Origin: Streptomyces sp. DvalAA-43
GTDB taxonomy: Bacteria > Actinomycetota > Actinomycetes > Streptomycetales > Streptomycetaceae
Assembly: GCF_900091725.1 (NCBI RefSeq)
Contig: NZ_FMBW01000060.1
Coordinates: 27,711 to 91,710, forward strand
Direction: 5' to 3'
DNA length: 64,000 nt
Under the pieces are notes generated by a model, which ran no database searches, was not told the origin of the DNA, and saw nothing but the letters and a program-made list of their open reading frames with translations. Shown here piece after piece: positions 28,701 through 36,359 of this stretch (its first letter is position 1; each line of letters opens with the position of its first letter). A program made the position numbers and the translations under genes.

Positions 28701-28736
28701 GCGAACGGTGCGGGCACCTTCCTGACCCTCAACTGA
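25728..28736 (+). CDS. Secreted subtilisin-family (S8) serine protease
   Basis: A 1002-residue multidomain protease. A Sec signal (RRGTIGALLTTTLAALSLPL then ATPAVA) is followed by an I9-type propeptide (NYLITLADQPLVTYDGN). The catalytic domain has Asp in VIGDIDTGIWPES, His in SQGHGTHTAST, oxyanion Asn in TAGGNAGPES and Ser in SGTSMATPHIAGLAA. A PA domain is inserted before the Ser, and Fn3-like C-terminal domains follow, as in plant-type and actinobacterial subtilases. The GTG at 25728 has GAGGA upstream; GTG 25716 is the alternative. It looks intact. Confidence 0.93.
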   Translation: MTPQPRRASRIRRGTIGALLTTTLAALSLPLATPAVATGPAEPLAVGNYLITLADQPLVTYDGNVDDLPATRPAEGRKLDVTASDAKRYRTHLIAEQRHVARKVGATVRQHYAVTTNTFSARLNAAQLVQLARTKGVTNISPDRIHQATDDRNSSDFLGLSGHKGLWAALGGTAKAGRGIVIGDIDTGIWPESASFKAPALTSRKPGGKHGKKPSKDDLYRPYLDGTTTVMHKADGTTFTGTCQTGESFAAADCNQKIVSARYFADGWLQQVPESNRAGYISPRDSQGHGTHTASTAAGNAGVRATVDGHDLGTVSGVAPAATIAVYKALWQSKDGKQDGGLTSDLVAAIDQAVADGVDVINYSLGGMFESAYDDPSQTALRNAAAAGVFVATAGGNAGPESASLDNTAPWTTTVAAGTIASHTGTVTLGNGKSYTGISTSVHETVGSAPLVRAAAVKTAEADAADADLCAAGTLDPARTVGKTVVCDRGVTARVDKSAEVKRAGGTAMVLVNTRNESSDGDLHSIPTVHLNGPEATAVRDYAATDGATATLTSGGKGATYPQVAGFSSRGPSLVGKGDLLKPDITAPGATILAAVAPPGNQGRDFDYLSGTSMATPHIAGLAALYLSEHPTWSPMSIKSAMMTTASPTKTADGKNNGDLFAQGAGEVEARAMLRPGLVYDSSEQDWLGYLEGVGIDTRTGTEAIDPSDLNYPSIAVGELFGTQTVTRTVTATSAGTYRAKVDLPGVKATVSPSVLHFGHAGQKRTFTIKFDVTTARSGILDTGSLTWTSGRTTVRSPIAVTPQSVHAPAEVKGTGTSGETAFSVTPATSTFTATARGPVSSPLTKATLTGTAAETHYETNIPAGAKAAQISVHFDAAADTIVGVVWGVMVDGVPQSAEYADPDSNGTSTISLGQPNAGTIFVAVVALGSSDDTVTPYTYQVNHISENSPVTGKVTVTPDRARVTPGTPTDLTATWSGVPATARSTAWIEYANGAGTFLTLN

Positions 28737-28819
28737 CACCGGATGTCGCGCTGACACCTGTCCGGTCATGAACCGCGAGGTTCGGCTCGACAGATCAGCC
28801 GGAAGTGGTCGGGCAGTAC

Positions 28820-28879
28820 ACGAAGCTCCTGGCAGGCATGGATGATCTCGGTCGAGACCCCGTCTGCCAGGAGCTTCGT
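28820..28879. terminator. Inverted repeat downstream of the subtilase
   Basis: Exact 16-bp arms at 28820-28835 and 28864-28879 (ACGAAGCTCCTGGCAG and its complement) enclose 28 nt. It stands 84 bp after the protease stop. The long loop and lack of T-tract make it an uncertain terminator. Confidence 0.4.
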
Positions 28880-28996
28880 CGTGCGGCCCGGTCCCGCCTG
28901 TCACCGGCCCGTCCGGACACGCGGATGTACGAGTTCGTTCAGGCGGGCTCTTCGCGGGCCACACAACTCTGCCGACCTGCGAAGCCCCGGTGGTTT

Positions 28997-29014
28997 GCTT
29001 GAGCCGGATGCGGT
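28997..29014 (+). ncRNA. Group II intron domain V, 5' strand only
   Basis: GCTTGAGCCGGATGCGGT matches the 5' half of bacterial group II intron domain V (GAGCCGxATGCG). The expected GAAA loop and returning strand are absent because an IS6 copy begins at 29021. The same half-motif occurs at 50626-50640 behind an intron-encoded protein fragment. Non-functional. Confidence 0.5.
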
Positions 29015-29020
29015 TGGTAA

Positions 29021-29832
29021 GGCGCTGTCACGCTGGCGGGTGGCGTGGGAGGATCCTCGGGTTGATCACGGTGGAGGGGGATCGTCCGTGGGGAGCGTGT
29101 CGCCGTCGTACAGGGGGCACCGGTACCCGGTCGAGATCATCGCGCACTGTGTGTGGCTGTGCTTCCGGTTCCCGCTCAGTTTCCGTGAGGTCGAGGAGCT
29201 GATGCTCGAGCGCCGTGTCATCGTGTCCCGCGAGACCGTGCGCCGCTGGTGTCCGAAGTTCGGGCAGGCGTACGCCGACGCGCTGCGCCGCCGACAGCCA
29301 CGGCCGGGGGACAAGTGGCATCTGGACGAGGTCTTCATCAAGATCAACTGTGAGCAGAAGTATCTGTGGCGGGTTGTCGACCAGGACGGCGATGTTCTGG
29401 ACATCCTGGTGCAGAACCGGCGGGACGCGGCCGCGGCCAGGCGCTTCTTCCGCAGGCTGATGACGACGAGGGCGGGGTGCCGCGAGTGGTCGTCACCGAC
29501 GAGCACCGCCCCCACAAGGGATTGAACAACCGGGCCGAGAACAGTCACCAGCCGACGAGGCAACGCGAACGGTCCATGAAGGGCTTCCGCAGCGTGGGCG
29601 GGGCCCAGCGGTTCCTGTCCGCGTTCAGCGGCATCTCACCCCACTTCCGGCCCCGACGCCACCTGATGACCGCACCCGAACACCGAGCCGAAATGACCAT
29701 CCGCTTCACCACCTGGGAGCAGCACCGGCGTCACGGGCCGACCTACCGCGGCCTGAGCCCAGGCCGGCACCCGGCCCCACCACACCTCGACGCACAGTCA
29801 GACACCCACACACCCAACAACGTGACAACGCC
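29021..29832 (+). mobile_element. IS6-family element, copy 1, with defective transposase
   Basis: Terminal inverted repeats: left GGCGCTGTCACG at 29021, right complement of GGCGTTGTCACG ending 29832. Inside, from about 29090, is an IS6 transposase: YRGHRYPVEIIAHCVWLCFR, ETVRRWCPKFGQAYADALRR, HLDEVFIKI (first Asp), VDQDGDVLDILVQNRRD (second Asp). After VVTDE the frame changes and about 20 residues are deleted before HKGLNNRAENSHQPTRQRER (Glu region), MKGFRSVGGAQRFLSAFSGI. The transposase is dead, but both ends are present. Confidence 0.85.
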
Positions 29833-29952
29833 CATGGCCCAGCTCAACCGCCACTCCGACCGCTCACCCAGCTGAAGAGCCCCGCGCAGCGGGGTTCCAG
29901 CCAGCTGGAAACAGTTGCCGTGAGCCGCGTGCAGTGGCTCGGTGAGTGGGAT

Positions 29953-32169
29953 CTACAGGTGGAAGGGCACGGTGGTGATGACGATTTTGGGGAGGGGGCG
30001 GAGCGCGCGTCGTAGTCGTGTGGCGGTGCGGCTGTGGAGGAATTGGTGTCTGCGGTGACGGGTGATGATTTCCGGGAGGATCACGGTGAGGGTGAGGTCC
30101 GGGTGCTGCTGGTGGAGTGCTTCGATGTAATGGACGAGTGGGGCGACGGTCGCGCGGTAGGGAGAGACGACGATCTCCAGAGGCAAGCGGTCGCCCCACA
30201 GGGTCCAGTAGTTGCGGAAACGCTCGGCTTCTTCCTCGGTGACACTGATGTGGAGGGCGAGGACAGGCTGCTGGAATGACGCCGCGTAGGCGAGGGCTCG
30301 CATACCCGCGAGGTCGAGTGTCGCGATCGTGACGACCGACAGGTGGCGGACTTCTTCGGGAAGCTCTTCGTTCTCCTCTGCCACGCCGGGCCTCGGGTGT
30401 GTGAATGACGGCCGCTGTGCGGGCAGTGGTCCTTCCGTGATGTGTGTGGGCAGCTCGACTGTGTGGGCACGCAGTCGCAGCGCTGCGCGGGCTGTCTCGT
30501 AGTGGTGCCGGATCCTCAGTGTGACCACGAGAAACAGGACGACGGCGACAATGGCCACCCATGCTCCCGCGGTGAACTTGCTGATGCCTGCAGTGATGAA
30601 GACCACGGCCGAGAGCAGGCAACCGGCGGCGTTGAAGAGCAGGCTCTTGCGCCAGTGGCGGTCTCGCAGCCGCCACCAGTGCACGACCATCCCGGCCTGC
30701 GAGAGGGCGAAGGCGAGGAATACCCCGACCGCGTAGAGGGGGATCAGCGACGATGTCAGGCCGTCGAACGCGATGAAGACCAGGGCCGCTGCCAGCGAGA
30801 GCAGGAGGATCCCGTTGCTGTAGGCCAGGCGGTCCCCGAGGCGCATGAAGAGCCGTGGTGCGTAGTCGTCGCGGGCCAGCAGGGACAGCACCCGGGGAAA
30901 GTCGTTGTACGCGGTGTTGGCGGCCAGGAGCAGGACGGCGGCCGTGGCCGCCTGGATGAAGACGTACATACCGCCTGAGCCGAAGCTGAGGTGTGCCAGT
31001 TGAGAGAGCACGGTCTCCCGAGTGCCGGGCACCACCCCGCTGAGGTGGATGAGGATGATGGTTCCGGTGAACATGGCGATGAGGAGGCCGACCATCCAGG
31101 TCAGCGTGGTGCGTGCGTTGCGCCACTCGACGGGCCTGAACGCCGGTACGGCGTTGGAGATCGCCTCGATGCCGGTCATAGCGGTGGCGCCGGAGGAGAA
31201 GGCCCGCATGATCAGGAGCAGGCCGACTGTCTCGGTGACGGCGACCGGTGGTGCCGGGCGCGGCTGGAATCCGTGGTCGGCCGCGTCCGCCAGGCCGAAG
31301 GCGATGAGGGCGAACATGGCAGCGATGAAGGCATAGGTCGGGGCCGCGAACAGTACACCGGCCTGACGGATTCCGCGCAGATTTCCGGCCAGGAGAAGCA
31401 CAATCACCGCGACACCGATGGGCACCGTGTCCGAGGCCAGTGAGGGAATCGCGGAAGTGATCGCCGCTACCCCCGAGGCGATGGAGACGGCGACGGTGAG
31501 GACGTAGTCGATCATCAGTCCGGCCGCGGCCACCAGGCCGGGTACCCGTCCCAGGTTGTCGCCGGCGACGATGTAGGAGCCGCCGCCGTGCGGATAGGCC
31601 CGGATCGTCTGACGGTACGACAGGCCAACCGCCAGCATCAGGAGGACGATCACCCCGGCAACCGGTAACGAGTACGCAAGTCCAGCCGTACCGGCCGGGA
31701 CAAGGATCGCGAGCATTGCCTCGGGCCCGTATGCGACTGAGGACAGAGCGTCGGCAGAGAGGACCGGCAGGGCCACAAGCTTGCGCATCCGTTCAGTCAC
31801 GACGGCGGAGCTCCTCAGCGCCGTCCCCAACAGAATCCGCCGAAACCGTAACTCCGCACGCCCCAGCCGCCCTGCGGGCGGCTCCTCCATATCGATCTGT
31901 TCTCCTGCCGGGTGTTGCCTCAGCAGGGAGATGGGCACCAGACGCCCGAACTTGGCTGGCCGGATCTGCGCCGCCGGCGGGAACCTTCCCAGATCGGGAT
32001 CCACCGGCAGAGCGTGGCGCCACACCTCCGGGGCGGCCGTCACCCGCCCCCACTCCCGCCCCACCCGGCGCAGCACGCGCAACTGCTGTGTGTCCAGTCC
32101 CGGTAGCTGAGCAGCAGGGCCGGGTGGGCCTTCCGGCCCTGCGCGTGGACTTCCGTGCGTTTCCGTCAC
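29953..32169 (-). CDS. APC-superfamily permease, KimA-like
   Basis: A 738-residue membrane transporter. The segment ALPVLSADALSSVAYGPEAM, then YRQTIRAYPHGGGSYIVAGD and LMIDYVLTVAVSIASGVAAI, are typical of KimA/YdaO-type high-affinity K+/H+ symporters. About twelve TM helices are followed by a cytoplasmic C-terminal domain of about 160 residues. The GTG start at 32169 gives a 125-residue N-terminal extension before the core that I do not recognise; ATG at MEEPPAGRLGRAEL would be the core-only start. Likely role: K+ uptake under limitation, substrate not proven. Confidence 0.8.
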   Translation of the reverse strand: MTETHGSPRAGPEGPPGPAAQLPGLDTQQLRVLRRVGREWGRVTAAPEVWRHALPVDPDLGRFPPAAQIRPAKFGRLVPISLLRQHPAGEQIDMEEPPAGRLGRAELRFRRILLGTALRSSAVVTERMRKLVALPVLSADALSSVAYGPEAMLAILVPAGTAGLAYSLPVAGVIVLLMLAVGLSYRQTIRAYPHGGGSYIVAGDNLGRVPGLVAAAGLMIDYVLTVAVSIASGVAAITSAIPSLASDTVPIGVAVIVLLLAGNLRGIRQAGVLFAAPTYAFIAAMFALIAFGLADAADHGFQPRPAPPVAVTETVGLLLIMRAFSSGATAMTGIEAISNAVPAFRPVEWRNARTTLTWMVGLLIAMFTGTIILIHLSGVVPGTRETVLSQLAHLSFGSGGMYVFIQAATAAVLLLAANTAYNDFPRVLSLLARDDYAPRLFMRLGDRLAYSNGILLLSLAAALVFIAFDGLTSSLIPLYAVGVFLAFALSQAGMVVHWWRLRDRHWRKSLLFNAAGCLLSAVVFITAGISKFTAGAWVAIVAVVLFLVVTLRIRHHYETARAALRLRAHTVELPTHITEGPLPAQRPSFTHPRPGVAEENEELPEEVRHLSVVTIATLDLAGMRALAYAASFQQPVLALHISVTEEEAERFRNYWTLWGDRLPLEIVVSPYRATVAPLVHYIEALHQQHPDLTLTVILPEIITRHRRHQFLHSRTATRLRRALRPLPKIVITTVPFHL

Positions 32170-32275
32170 ACCGTGCAGTGTCGCCGATGACAGAACCTGG
32201 GGACCGGAGCGACATGGCTGTCGACGGTCCTCTCCCGGGCACGGGGAACGCGGCGACCAGCACCGCAATGCCGCG

Positions 32276-32426
32276 CCAGCAGCCGTTCGTACGCGAGCTC
32301 ACGGCCCACGACCCGTGTCCGGGTGTGCTGCTCTACCTCGCGACACTCGGCTGCAAGGTGTGGCCGCGCTCCCGGTCCCGCCTCCCGGCCCGCTCCCGAG
32401 CCGTCCCCGCGGAAGGACATCGATGA
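32276..32426 (+). pseudogene. Possible lasso cyclase C-terminal remnant
   Basis: The frame ending in TGA at 32424-32426 overlaps the B1 start in the classic ATGA arrangement of actinobacterial lasso C-B1 gene pairs. Its last residues (LLYLATLGCKVWPRSRSRLP) resemble the terminal helix of lasso cyclases (xxLGCEVWLRS). Only about 50 residues are visible, so the identification rests mainly on position and overlap. Confidence 0.45.
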
Positions 32427-32684
32427 CGACCCTGGCACTGGCCCCGACCGTGCACGCCACCGCCACCGAAACCGGCATGGTGCTGCTCGACGAGCAATCC
32501 GGCCGCTACTGGCAGCTCAACCCCAGCGGCGCACTTATCCTGCGCGCCCTCCTCGACGGCGCCCCCACACAACGCGGCCGCCGGCCCCGTCAACCGGTAT
32601 CCCGCGCTCGACCCCGGGCAGGCCCACCGCGACGTCATCGCTCTCCTCGAACGCCTGCGCGATACCCCGCTGGTGACCTCGTGA
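32423..32684 (+). pseudogene. Lasso peptide B1 (PqqD-like RRE protein), frameshifted
   Basis: MTTLALAPTVHATATETGMV, then LLDEQSGRYWQLNPSGALIL, is the RiPP recognition element that binds the YxxP leader of lasso precursors. After LLDGA the expected C-terminus (VNRYPALDPGQAHRDVIALL then ERLRDTPLVTS and stop at 32684) is found one frame over. The span is 262 nt, one more than 87 codons, consistent with a single inserted base near 32570-32585. It follows the cyclase remnant by an ATGA overlap and precedes B2. Confidence 0.82.
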
Positions 32685-32686
32685 CC

Positions 32687-32872
32687 ATGTTCTCCGCTCC
32701 CGAAACCCCGGTGCCGCTGACCCGCCGCGAACGCATCGTCGCGCTGCTCGCCGTCACGGCGACCCGCTGCCTCATCGGCCTGGCGCCCGGTCGCCTGCAC
32801 CGGGTCCTGGAAGCCCTCAGGGGCGGCACCGCGCAGGCACTCGCCGCCCGACAGGCCATCGTGGGCGTTAAC
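32687..32872 (+). pseudogene. Lasso peptide B2 leader peptidase, N-terminal fragment
   Basis: About 62 residues from ATG 32687 (or GTG 32681, overlapping the B1 stop): RRERIVALLAVTATRCLIGL, APGRLHRVLEALRGG, ARQAIVGVN. This is the helical N-terminus of transglutaminase-like lasso B2 proteases. The catalytic Cys-His-Asp domain is lost at about 32870, where an inverted transposase fragment begins. Confidence 0.78.
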
Positions 32873-32976
32873 TCGACAACCAGCTCGGCGAAGTGTCGGC
32901 GTGTCACACCGGTGAAGGCAGTATGGGACAGGGCGGAACGATCCAGGGCAACAGTCACATCTCCCGATCGTGCCAC
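32866..32976 (-). pseudogene. IS5-like transposase N-terminal fragment
   Basis: Minus-strand LDRSALSHTAFTGVTRRHFA then ELVVELTP is the N-terminal helical region of IS5-group transposases. It ends exactly where the B2 gene is cut, so it is the likely agent or by-product of that truncation. No catalytic part remains. Confidence 0.65.
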
Positions 32977-33001
32977 CCGTCGCTGACATTGTGTCGGTCG
33001 C

Positions 33002-33225
33002 TCAGAAGCTGTGCGATACGGGCTTCAGCCGCAGCCGGACGTAGTCATGGTCCAGCGGTCCTGGACGGCGCGCTCCATCCGGCCGCCACCCGTTTCGGGC
33101 GTAGAAACGCTGCGCACGGGTGTTGGAAGCCCAGCACTCCAGCACGCGTCCGCAAGCGGGCCCGGGAAGCTCGCCGAGCAGCGCCGTGCGGACCTCGATC
33201 AGCTCGGCATGCGCTGGTAGACGGC
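33002..33225 (-). pseudogene. GNAT acetyltransferase, C-terminal fragment
   Basis: The minus strand reads CGRVLECWASNTRAQRFYAR then NGWRPDGARRPGPL and ends RLRLKPVSHSF-stop. This is the NTRAQRFYxRNGW motif and last strand of a GNAT N-acetyltransferase. The acetyl-CoA-binding N-terminal part is missing. Confidence 0.75.
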
Positions 33226-33337
33226 CGGAGCACAGGACATGGGAGGGGCCCGGGATCCGACTTGGGTTCTAGTAGTGCTTGGTCATACGCGCTCTGCGAC
33301 GGCGTGTCTTCTTGATGGGTCGTGTCGTTGACAGGAT

Positions 33338-34085
33338 GTGCTGAGTGGGGAGTTGGCTGCGGTCCGGTGTGATCTGGAGGACTTCGCGGCGGAGATGTTC
33401 GAGCCGTTCGCGCGGGCGGATCAGCATCGGTGGGGTGGCTAGGGGTGGGGCCTATCTGCAGGGCCTGTTGCTGGACGGCGGGCGTAAAGTCGGTGGAGCC
33501 GATGGCCGCACGCCTGGGTGAGGACGGGAACCGGCAGGCCCTGGCCCGCTTCGTTACCTCCAGTCGGTGGGATGCGGCGCATGTGCGGGCCCGGTTGGCC
33601 TGGCGCATGCAGCCGGTCATCAAGCCCACCGCACTGGTCATCGATGACACCGGGTTCCTCAAGGACGGGGATGCGTCGGCGTGTGTGACCCGGCAGTACA
33701 CCGGCACCGCGGGCAAGGTCACCAACTGCCAGGCCGGGGTCTCGCTGCACCTGGCTTCCAACGGCGCCTCGACGGCGGTGAACTGGCGTCTGTTCCTGCC
33801 CGAGAGCTGATCCCGCCTCGCCGAAGGCCGACCCGGTCAAAGTGGTCCGTCGTGACAAGTGTGCCATCCCTGCCCAGGTGGGCCATGTCGAGAAGTGGCA
33901 GCTGGCCCTCGACATGATCGACGAGACGCGGTCCTGGGGCATCGAGGTGCCCCAGGACATCGCCGACGGCGGCTATGGCGACACCGCCGCCTTCCGGCTC
34001 GGCCTGGAAGAACGCGGTCTCGACTACGCGGTGGGCATCTCGACCACGACCACCGCGCAACCCGAAGACGCACAGCCCTGCACCC
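33338..34085 (+). pseudogene. IS701-family transposase, N-terminal two thirds, broken
   Basis: Pieces: VLSGELAAVRCDLEDFAAEM (N-terminus), PMAARLGEDGNRQALARFVT, VIKPTALVIDDTGFLKDGDA (first Asp), ASACVTRQYTGTAGKVTNCQ, VGHVEKWQLALDMIDETRSW, ADGGYGDTAAFRLGLEERGL (second Asp). At least two frameshifts and an internal stop. The sequence then switches to an IS1380 tail. Confidence 0.85.
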
Positions 34086-34436
34086 CGGCCGCGGCCCACG
34101 AACACCGAGCGGGAGCACCGCCACCACGCCGTCGTCGAGCAGGTCATCGCCGACAGCAAAGCCTCCGCCCTGGCCCACCTGCCGTCGGGACACTTCCACG
34201 CCAATGCCGCCTGGCTGATCCTGTGGGCGATGGCCTACAACCTGCTGCGGGCCGCCGGGGCACTGACATCCGCCTTCCACGCCAAGGCCACCCTCCGCTC
34301 CCAGCTGGTCCAGGACCCGGCCCGGATCGCCCGCTCCGCACGGCGCGTCACCCTGCACCTTCCGCGCAACTGGCGCTGGCAAAAAGCCTGGACGCACCTG
34401 TTCGACACCGTCCACCGCCCACCCGAACCCGCCTGA
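34086..34436 (+). pseudogene. IS1380-family transposase, C-terminal fragment
   Basis: EREHRHHAVVEQVIADSKAS, FHANAAWLILWAMAYNLLRA and NWRWQKAWTHLFDTVHRPPE are almost identical to the end of the IS1380 copy at 50769-52155. The join to IS701 sequence lies in a short run shared in composition (AxEHRxG/REHRHHAV), suggesting recombination between elements. Confidence 0.85.
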
Positions 34437-34459
34437 CAGTCTCTGCCTGAGCTCGCGGC

Positions 34460-35062
34460 TCATGCCTGACGGTGTTCCGGATTCGACGTATGGATACCGT
34501 TTTCGAGCGTGCGGATGACAGTGGAGACGATGCCGTGCCTCGGCAGCCCACAGGCCTCGGCGTCCTGGTACCCGGTGTACACCAGCGACCAGAGCACACG
34601 TTGGATCCAGGTGGGAGTGACGTCCGGGTCGAAGGCGCCTTCGGCTTGCCCGCGCTTGATGAGAGTGAGCACCGGGTCATCGAGAGGCTCCGGTGTCTTT
34701 GCTGCGCCGCGGCCTTCCAGAACGCGTGGATCGCCGAAGAGGAATACCAGCCGGTCGCCGACCGCCACCATCGCCGTGACCAGCCTGCGCATCGCCTCGA
34801 TGGGGGAGCCCTGGTCGATGGCCGCGTCGGCCACCGACTCATCGATCGCCGCGATGGAGTCCTCGATGGCTGCGCTGATGAGCCCGGTGCGGTCGGAGAA
34901 GTAGCGGTGCAGTGTCGTGCGGCCGACGCCGGCGGCGTCTGCGATATCCGCCAGCGTGGCGTGATAGTCACGGCCGAGCACAGAGGCGGCCGCGCTGAGG
35001 ATGGCGCGGCGTGTACGACTCCGCGTTCGTGCTCCCGCGGCCTCGGGTCCAGACTCCTTCAT
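34460..35062 (-). CDS. TetR-family repressor
   Basis: A 200-residue TetR regulator. The N-terminal HTH reads RRAILSAAASVLGRDYHATL then ADIADAAGVGRTTLHRYFSD. The C-terminal ligand-binding domain is all-helical. ATG at 35062 is used; upstream GTG and ATG codons are alternatives. It diverges from the ferredoxin-metallohydrolase gene across a perfect palindrome and very likely represses both genes. Confidence 0.88.
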   Translation of the reverse strand: MKESGPEAAGARTRSRTRRAILSAAASVLGRDYHATLADIADAAGVGRTTLHRYFSDRTGLISAAIEDSIAAIDESVADAAIDQGSPIEAMRRLVTAMVAVGDRLVFLFGDPRVLEGRGAAKTPEPLDDPVLTLIKRGQAEGAFDPDVTPTWIQRVLWSLVYTGYQDAEACGLPRHGIVSTVIRTLENGIHTSNPEHRQA

Positions 35063-35109
35063 GCTGGTCACTGTACTACCAGACCCCAATAAGTTACATC
35101 GCTGGTCAT

Positions 35110-35133
35110 TAATGGAACATCAGTGTTCCATTA
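35110..35133. promoter_or_regulatory. Perfect TetR-type operator
   Basis: TAATGGAACA, spacer TCAG, then TGTTCCATTA: two exact 10-bp arms in the divergent intergenic region between the TetR gene and the ferredoxin-MBL gene. It lies 50-73 bp upstream of the latter's start, where it would overlap promoter elements. Confidence 0.8.
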
Positions 35134-35182
35134 GGTGATACGTTTGTCCCCCTGGTGACCTTTGCTCAGAGGAGGAACGGCG

Positions 35183-36061
35183 ATGGCCCGCGGAGACCGG
35201 CGTCACCCTGAGAACGTGGCCGGAGACTGGTTCGTCGACGACCGCTGTATCGGCTGCGGAGGTTCGGTCTCGCTCGCGCCGACGCTGTTCGGGCTGGCAA
35301 CCGACGGCGAGCATTTCGTCATGACCCGCCAGCCGGCCACCGAAGACGAGATCCTGCAGGCACAGCTCGCCGCCGAGGTGTGCCCGTCCCGGTCGATCGG
35401 CACCGAATCCGGCGTGACGTGGCGGCGACACCACCCCTTGGAGATCACTCCCGGCACCTGGCGGACGGGCTCGAACTCGCCCAAAACCGCAGGCGGCAAC
35501 GCCTTCCTCGTGCAGCGCACCGAGGGCAACCTCCTCGTCGACGCGCCGCGCTTCACCCCGTCACTCTGCGCCTGGATGGAATCGCTCGGTGGAATCACGG
35601 CGATCTTGCTGACGCACCGCGACGACGTCGGCGACGCCGAGCGCTATGCCGGTGCATTCGGCTCTGACGTGGTCGTCCATGCCGCCGACGCTGACGCCGC
35701 CCCATTCGCAGGCCGGATCCTGAGTAGTGCCGAGACCTGCGAGGTTGCCGCCGGCGTGCTGGCGATCCCCACCCCCGGGCACACCGAGGGACACGTCATG
35801 TACCTGAATGACGACGGCACCCTGTTCACCGGCGACTCGCTCGGCTGGGACCCCTATCGTCATGACCTCAGCGCGGAACCGTCTGTGTGCTGGTACTCCT
35901 GGCCCGCCCAGGTCGGCTCACTCCAGCGGCTCGACGGCTTCGATTTCGCACGGGTCGTTCCCACCCACGGCACGATGAGCCCGACGCTCGAACCGGGCGA
36001 CATGCGCCGGCGGCTGCAGGCGCTGGTTGCCCGCCTGCAGCGCGACCTGGCGGACGAGTAG
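35183..36061 (+). CDS. Ferredoxin-metallo-beta-lactamase-fold fusion hydrolase
   Basis: A 292-residue protein with GAGGAGG before its ATG. Residues 15-75 form a small ferredoxin-like domain (DDRCIGCGGSVSLAPTLF ... EVCPSRSIG; three Cys, suggesting a [3Fe-4S] or incomplete [4Fe-4S] centre). Residues 85-292 are an MBL-fold hydrolase with metal motifs LLTHRDDVGDA, PTPGHTEGH, FTGDSLGWD and PTHGTMSP. The first motif HRDD departs from canonical HxHxDH. It may couple a redox centre to hydrolysis or oxygen/NO reduction; the substrate is unknown. Controlled by the divergent TetR. Confidence 0.82.
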   Translation: MARGDRRHPENVAGDWFVDDRCIGCGGSVSLAPTLFGLATDGEHFVMTRQPATEDEILQAQLAAEVCPSRSIGTESGVTWRRHHPLEITPGTWRTGSNSPKTAGGNAFLVQRTEGNLLVDAPRFTPSLCAWMESLGGITAILLTHRDDVGDAERYAGAFGSDVVVHAADADAAPFAGRILSSAETCEVAAGVLAIPTPGHTEGHVMYLNDDGTLFTGDSLGWDPYRHDLSAEPSVCWYSWPAQVGSLQRLDGFDFARVVPTHGTMSPTLEPGDMRRRLQALVARLQRDLADE

Positions 36062-36118
36062 CACGCCCCACTCGCACGGGTTCGCGGCGCTGACGCGAAC
36101 CCGTGCGAGTGGAGCGTG
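36062..36118. terminator. Strong intergenic hairpin after the ferredoxin-MBL gene
   Basis: Arms 36068-36086 and 36094-36112 are exact 19-bp inverted complements with a 7-nt loop, extended by CACGC/GCGTG after one mismatch. It begins directly behind the stop codon. No T-tract follows, as is common for GC-rich actinobacterial terminators. Confidence 0.7.
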
Positions 36119-36359
36119 AGGTGGGGGCGGTCGGACGGTTCCCGCGTTGCCAGAGTCGGCAGTTGGCAGGCACGCGGCACCGCTGAAGCCATCCCGGGGG
36201 CCACCACGCCGATCGGCACGACCCCATTCGCGTGACGATCTTCAAGAAGCCGATCGCTCTGGGAGGCCGCCCAGATCCCGCGGAGCCTTCAAAAACCCCT
36301 TCAGGAACCTGGGTCATTCAATAACTCCGAACCGCCGCTTTCTGACACGATCCGGGGCC

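Noticed and set aside
30442..31443. Plus-strand acidic frames resembling soluble proteins
   Set aside because: They are antisense to the transmembrane region of the KimA-like permease.
36229..36359. A res recombination site for the adjacent resolvase
   Set aside because: The upstream region has AT-richer patches but I could not identify the three paired subsites expected of a Tn3-type res.
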